Under the pieces are notes generated by a model. The model made no database searches and had not been told where the DNA came from. It saw only the letters and a program-made list of their open reading frames with translations. Positions 15,401 through 16,895 of a DNA stretch of 16,895 nucleotides are shown here, piece by piece. Both the position numbers and the translations under genes were made by a program. How positions within the stretch are numbered: position 1 is the first letter of the stretch; each line of letters begins with the position of its first letter. The stretch spans positions 1 through 16,895 of the forward strand of contig JBFMBG010000069.1 of NCBI GenBank assembly GCA_040755215.1. The letters run 5' to 3'. This DNA comes from JAIMBK01 sp040755215. GTDB taxonomy: Bacteria; Bacillota; Desulfotomaculia; Desulfotomaculales; Nap2-2B.

Positions 15401-15638
15401 GGTGCACCGGCTGATGCACTTGTGGAAGACCGGCGACGTAGTGAAGGTGGATGAGTACCTCGACGCCCGGGGCTTACGCCGCCACCGCCTCTTCCACCAG
15501 CTCCTCCAGGCCTTAATCGAGCTCGCCCCACCCGGCAGCGACGAACGCTCCCTCCTGGAAAGCGTCAGCAACCATATTGCTGCTCGCGGGGTAGCTCCGT
15601 CGAAACAACTGGAACTTGACTTTTTTGAAAGTAATTAG
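12369..15638 (+). CDS. DUF1156 (COG1743) Zn-ribbon adenine-specific DNA methyltransferase
   Basis: 1089 residues. The N-terminal DUF1156 block reads RLIERVFPLKQASLDAVHEK and STLHIWPARRPLAACRA (30-75). Motif I, DPFAGGGS (157-163), with D180 of AIDINP, binds S-adenosylmethionine; the catalytic motif IV DPPYYD is at 659-664, about 500 residues later. Between them are Cys pairs (C352/C355 and C425/C428) forming a zinc ribbon, as is usual for this family. An acidic linker (about 957-980) precedes a helical C-terminus. It should methylate adenine N6, marking self DNA or serving a modification-based defence with the helicase. GTG 12369 has GGAAGG 5 bases upstream; ATG 12378 and GTG 12438 are alternatives, and residues 1-25 look repeat-derived. 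Codons about 564-657 are markedly AT-richer than the rest. Confidence 0.93.
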   Translation: MVFMEGNNSKDNFNNNLGALGALVVGDCPRLIERVFPLKQASLDAVHEKNVRHGHISTLHIWPARRPLAACRAALISTLLPDPGTPEERRRILENLAGRVVRKVEKKKLPGGRVIERIREETEGGILHWGRENGPALEWFREEIKKAYGGRAPKVLDPFAGGGSIPLEAMRLGCEVTAIDINPVAWFILKCTLEYPQKLAGQKRPLPEFILADQDFMEAFYKVHPGIVGRGRPQKRQLDLESLFSQQEIGELPVPEADLSWHVRAWGRWVLEHARRELARFYPTYADFEPLKPDGRPFELREPRLVPLKEDGSLDLEALNAEFPEEYLRDPRNPRWVPKPTVAYLWARTVQCKNCRATVPLLKTRWLCKKDNKRVVLTMEPNPDKTGVVFGIWNDVPVAGGNAAQRREHDRKTGAGTMSRSGATCPCCGTIMTMEDIRLEGRAGCLGAQMTAVVVDGPNGKEYRLPAAEEIRLAQEAEKEIDGVFAGIPFGLPEEPTPKGGSGASRAFSVDGYGFEKWSTLFTPRQLLALGTFVKYTRVARNAMREAGYPPEWVEAVGAYLACAIDRLADRGSSLCTWTVGWDKIRNTFVRFALPVTWDFTEGVPLKDTTGGYPGAVEWIEQFVKHCLVAVKDYQTAQALASSATCFTWDCKMDFIVTDPPYYDAIPYSDLMDFFYVWLRRVLHGLSPEIDVAFREPLSPKWDHDKNDGELIDDAGRFGGDRQKSKAAYEEGMFRAFQACYRALKPEGRLVVVFAHKHPDAWEALVSAIIRAGFVVVASWPIQTEMGNRTRALSSAALASSVWLVCRKRPENARPGWDNRVLEEMREKIHTRLREFWDAGIRGPDFVWAATGPALEAYSKHPVVKKANEPGQVMTISEFLRAVRRLVVDFVVGRVLSHNGGAEGASGLDDVTTYYLLHRHDFGFEDVPAGACILYAVSCSLSDRELVDQYDLLARTGGQEQDEEDKEAGEEEGDEIQEGTGSKVRLKPWQQRKRKTLGLDGEGRPAPLIDQVHRLMHLWKTGDVVKVDEYLDARGLRRHRLFHQLLQALIELAPPGSDERSLLESVSNHIAARGVAPSKQLELDFFESN

Positions 15639-15658
15639 AGCAAGGGGGGATGGACCAA

Positions 15659-16456
15659 GTGTGGTTGTTACTTTTGGAGATTTTTAGGCCGATAAAAGAT
15701 ATTGAACGAAACTGGCTCAAGAAAAGGAGCTTTAGTGGATTAATTGTAGCCCGGTTCTTCTCTTTGATAACTTTCGCCATAATGATATATCTACTGACTA
15801 TTATGATGATTTTGTTACTCATCGAAATTGATAATCGATTAAGCTTCAATATGTTCGATATTGACAAAGGGTTAAGTAGCTTATGGGCCTTTACATTTCT
15901 TATCGCCATGCCATTCTTTATACCTTTTTTAACAAATTTTTTCAATTATAGTTATAATTATTCAGAACGGATATTTAATTTTATAGAGGTAATGTCTTTT
16001 TGTAACCTAAGGCTAACATCCATCCGATCCCTATTTGAGGTTTATATTTTCCTGAGTTATATTCTAGTCGGTTCATTTCTATCACTTATTGTATTATCGA
16101 AGTTTGTTAATGAGACGATACTCTCAGCCTTTAATAATTACTCTATTGTTCTAATATTACTCTCTTTTCATACAACCATTTACCTTATGTTGCGTGTCCT
16201 AATACTTCCGGAGGGCACCCCTGAAGAGAAATTCGTTAAAGCAAGACGAAAGTTCTTTTTATGGGCGTTTGCTTGTATAATCACATTTTGTTTTACAGTA
16301 TACAAGCTTTCAACGTCTCATTACTGGGTGGATTTTTTATATCTAACTTTGGTATTGTTTCTTTCTGTAGATAGATTAACTAATAGCTATGGGATGTTGC
16401 GTGAATTCTATAATCAACTTGTTTCAAGCGCTTTGTACCATCGTAATGAGATGTAG
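15659..16456 (+). CDS. Six-helix integral membrane protein, unknown function
   Basis: 265 residues from GTG 15659, preferred because AAGGGGGG (15642-15649) is 9 bases upstream; ATG 15650 is in frame but touches that ribosome site and adds only three residues. Counting from GTG, hydrophobic segments lie at about 28-54, 74-94, 128-147, 161-183, 199-217 and 224-240, with a basic loop FVKARRKFF before the fifth. No signal peptide or catalytic motif is apparent, and I cannot name the family. It begins 20 bases after the methyltransferase stop, so is likely cotranscribed, yet it is far more AT-rich (about 35% GC by eye), suggesting separate acquisition. It may be a membrane effector or anchor for the adjacent nuclease; this is inference from position only. 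Confidence 0.7.
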   Translation: MWLLLLEIFRPIKDIERNWLKKRSFSGLIVARFFSLITFAIMIYLLTIMMILLLIEIDNRLSFNMFDIDKGLSSLWAFTFLIAMPFFIPFLTNFFNYSYNYSERIFNFIEVMSFCNLRLTSIRSLFEVYIFLSYILVGSFLSLIVLSKFVNETILSAFNNYSIVLILLSFHTTIYLMLRVLILPEGTPEEKFVKARRKFFLWAFACIITFCFTVYKLSTSHYWVDFLYLTLVLFLSVDRLTNSYGMLREFYNQLVSSALYHRNEM

Positions 16457-16467
16457 GGAGGGTCTTG

Positions 16468-16848
16468 ATGGCTATCTCCGAGAGAACACGAAAGATTCTT
16501 TGGGCACGGTCGGGAAACCGGTGCGCAATTTGCCGCTGTGAGCTTGTTAGGGAAGAGTTTGCAACTGATCCGGCGGCAGTTGTCGGTGACGAGTGCCATA
16601 TCATTAGCAAGAAACCAGGCGGTCCGAGATACGACCCGGGAGTAAAAATGGAGTTGGACAGCTATGACAACTTGATACTACTCTGTAAAACGCACCATAA
16701 ACTTGTTGATGATCAGCCAAGCCGGTTTACGGTGGAGTATTTGAGGATGGTTAAAGCGAATCACGAAAAATGTCGCGACCAGCTAAGCTTCTACCTGCTT
16801 GCTGGTGAAAGTCCAGTCCGGGTAAAGACCAAGTTGCCCGGTAGCTGA
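16468..16848 (+). CDS. HNH endonuclease, small zinc-binding type
   Basis: 126 residues from ATG 16468, with GGGAGGG (16456-16462) overlapping the previous stop and 5 bases upstream. A likely structural zinc site is C19xxC22 with C73xxH76. The catalytic beta-beta-alpha pattern is H44 (DECHIIS), N68 (YDNLILLC) and H77 (KTHHKLVDD). The N-terminus (SERTRKILWARSGNRCAIC) is the typical opening of standalone HNH proteins, and FTVEYLRMVKANHEKCRDQL (87-106) is a common C-terminal helix. These enzymes nick or cut DNA with one metal ion. The position 11 bases after the membrane gene suggests cotranslation and a joint role, perhaps as the cutting component of the helicase/methyltransferase locus. It ends within 50 bases of the window edge, so further system genes could follow. 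Confidence 0.88.
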   Translation: MAISERTRKILWARSGNRCAICRCELVREEFATDPAAVVGDECHIISKKPGGPRYDPGVKMELDSYDNLILLCKTHHKLVDDQPSRFTVEYLRMVKANHEKCRDQLSFYLLAGESPVRVKTKLPGS

Positions 16849-16887
16849 CGGCTAACGCGCGGAGAAATCCCAGCGTTAAGGCGCCGT
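16848..16887 (+). terminator. Hairpin after the HNH gene, possible terminator
   Basis: ACGGC-TAACGC (16848-16858) can pair with GCGTTA (16873-16878) and GCCGT (16883-16887), with a four-base bulge and a 14-base loop. The window ends eight bases later, so any following T run cannot be judged. Confidence 0.3.
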
Positions 16888-16895
16888 GACAAAGT

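Noticed and set aside
8679..15638. Complete DISARM, BREX or HMA system
   Set aside because: Only the helicase and methyltransferase are present; no drmA/drmB/drmC, pglZ/brxC or DUF499 gene can be seen in the window.
16848..16887. attC-like integron site suggested by CTAACGC and GCGTTAAGGC
   Set aside because: The arms do not fit RYYYAAC/GTTRRRY, the spacing is far shorter than a real attC, and no integrase or cassette array is present.

Overview
The window looks like chromosomal DNA of an endospore-forming, moderately GC-rich Firmicute, probably a clostridial lineage such as Peptococcaceae, Desulfotomaculum or Moorella relatives. The main evidence is a spore photoproduct lyase gene, strong AGGAGG-type ribosome sites, frequent GTG/TTG starts and sigma-A-like promoters. 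The lineage is an inference; no rRNA or tRNA gene is visible. Almost everything to the right of the lyase reads as a defence or accessory island.

Layout. (1) 1-545: decayed minus-strand genes, including the start of a short-chain dehydrogenase broken by frame slips. (2) 546-1553: spore photoproduct lyase, of the variant that carries its likely H-donor cysteine at residue 73 rather than at the Bacillus position. (3) 1953-3413: an Xre plus ImmA/IrrE metallopeptidase regulator overlapping a PIN-domain gene, a toxin-antitoxin-like pair. Its sigma-A promoter lies between the arms of a perfect inverted repeat. (4) 3802-7880: an AT-rich five-gene cassette on one strand: a small winged-helix protein, a second winged-helix protein, a HEPN-like protein with an R-x6-H motif and a winged-helix tail, an unrecognised 191-residue protein, and a HerA/DUF87-type ATPase with a coiled coil and winged-helix tail. 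I do not recognise it as a named system, and it is the best candidate here for something undescribed. (5) 7881-8606: wreckage, with a fragment of a type I restriction HsdR subunit that stops next to what looks like an IS21-family end. (6) 8607-16848: a GC-rich block with a 1208-residue Xre-HTH/SNF2-helicase/DUF3883 protein and a 1089-residue DUF1156 (COG1743) adenine methyltransferase, followed by a lower-GC six-helix membrane protein and an HNH endonuclease.

How the parts may work together. The helicase and methyltransferase resemble the core of the helicase-methylase-ATPase (HMA) and DISARM-related systems, but the DUF499 ATPase and the drmA/drmB/drmC genes are not in the window; the membrane/HNH pair sits downstream instead. 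The HerA/HEPN cassette could be a nucleic-acid-sensing, RNA-cleaving abortive system; that is inference from domains and gene order. Each of the three modules has a promoter overlapped or flanked by a palindrome and encodes a helix-turn-helix protein, so each may be self-regulated. Base composition changes sharply between modules, and even within the methyltransferase gene, as expected from repeated horizontal exchange.
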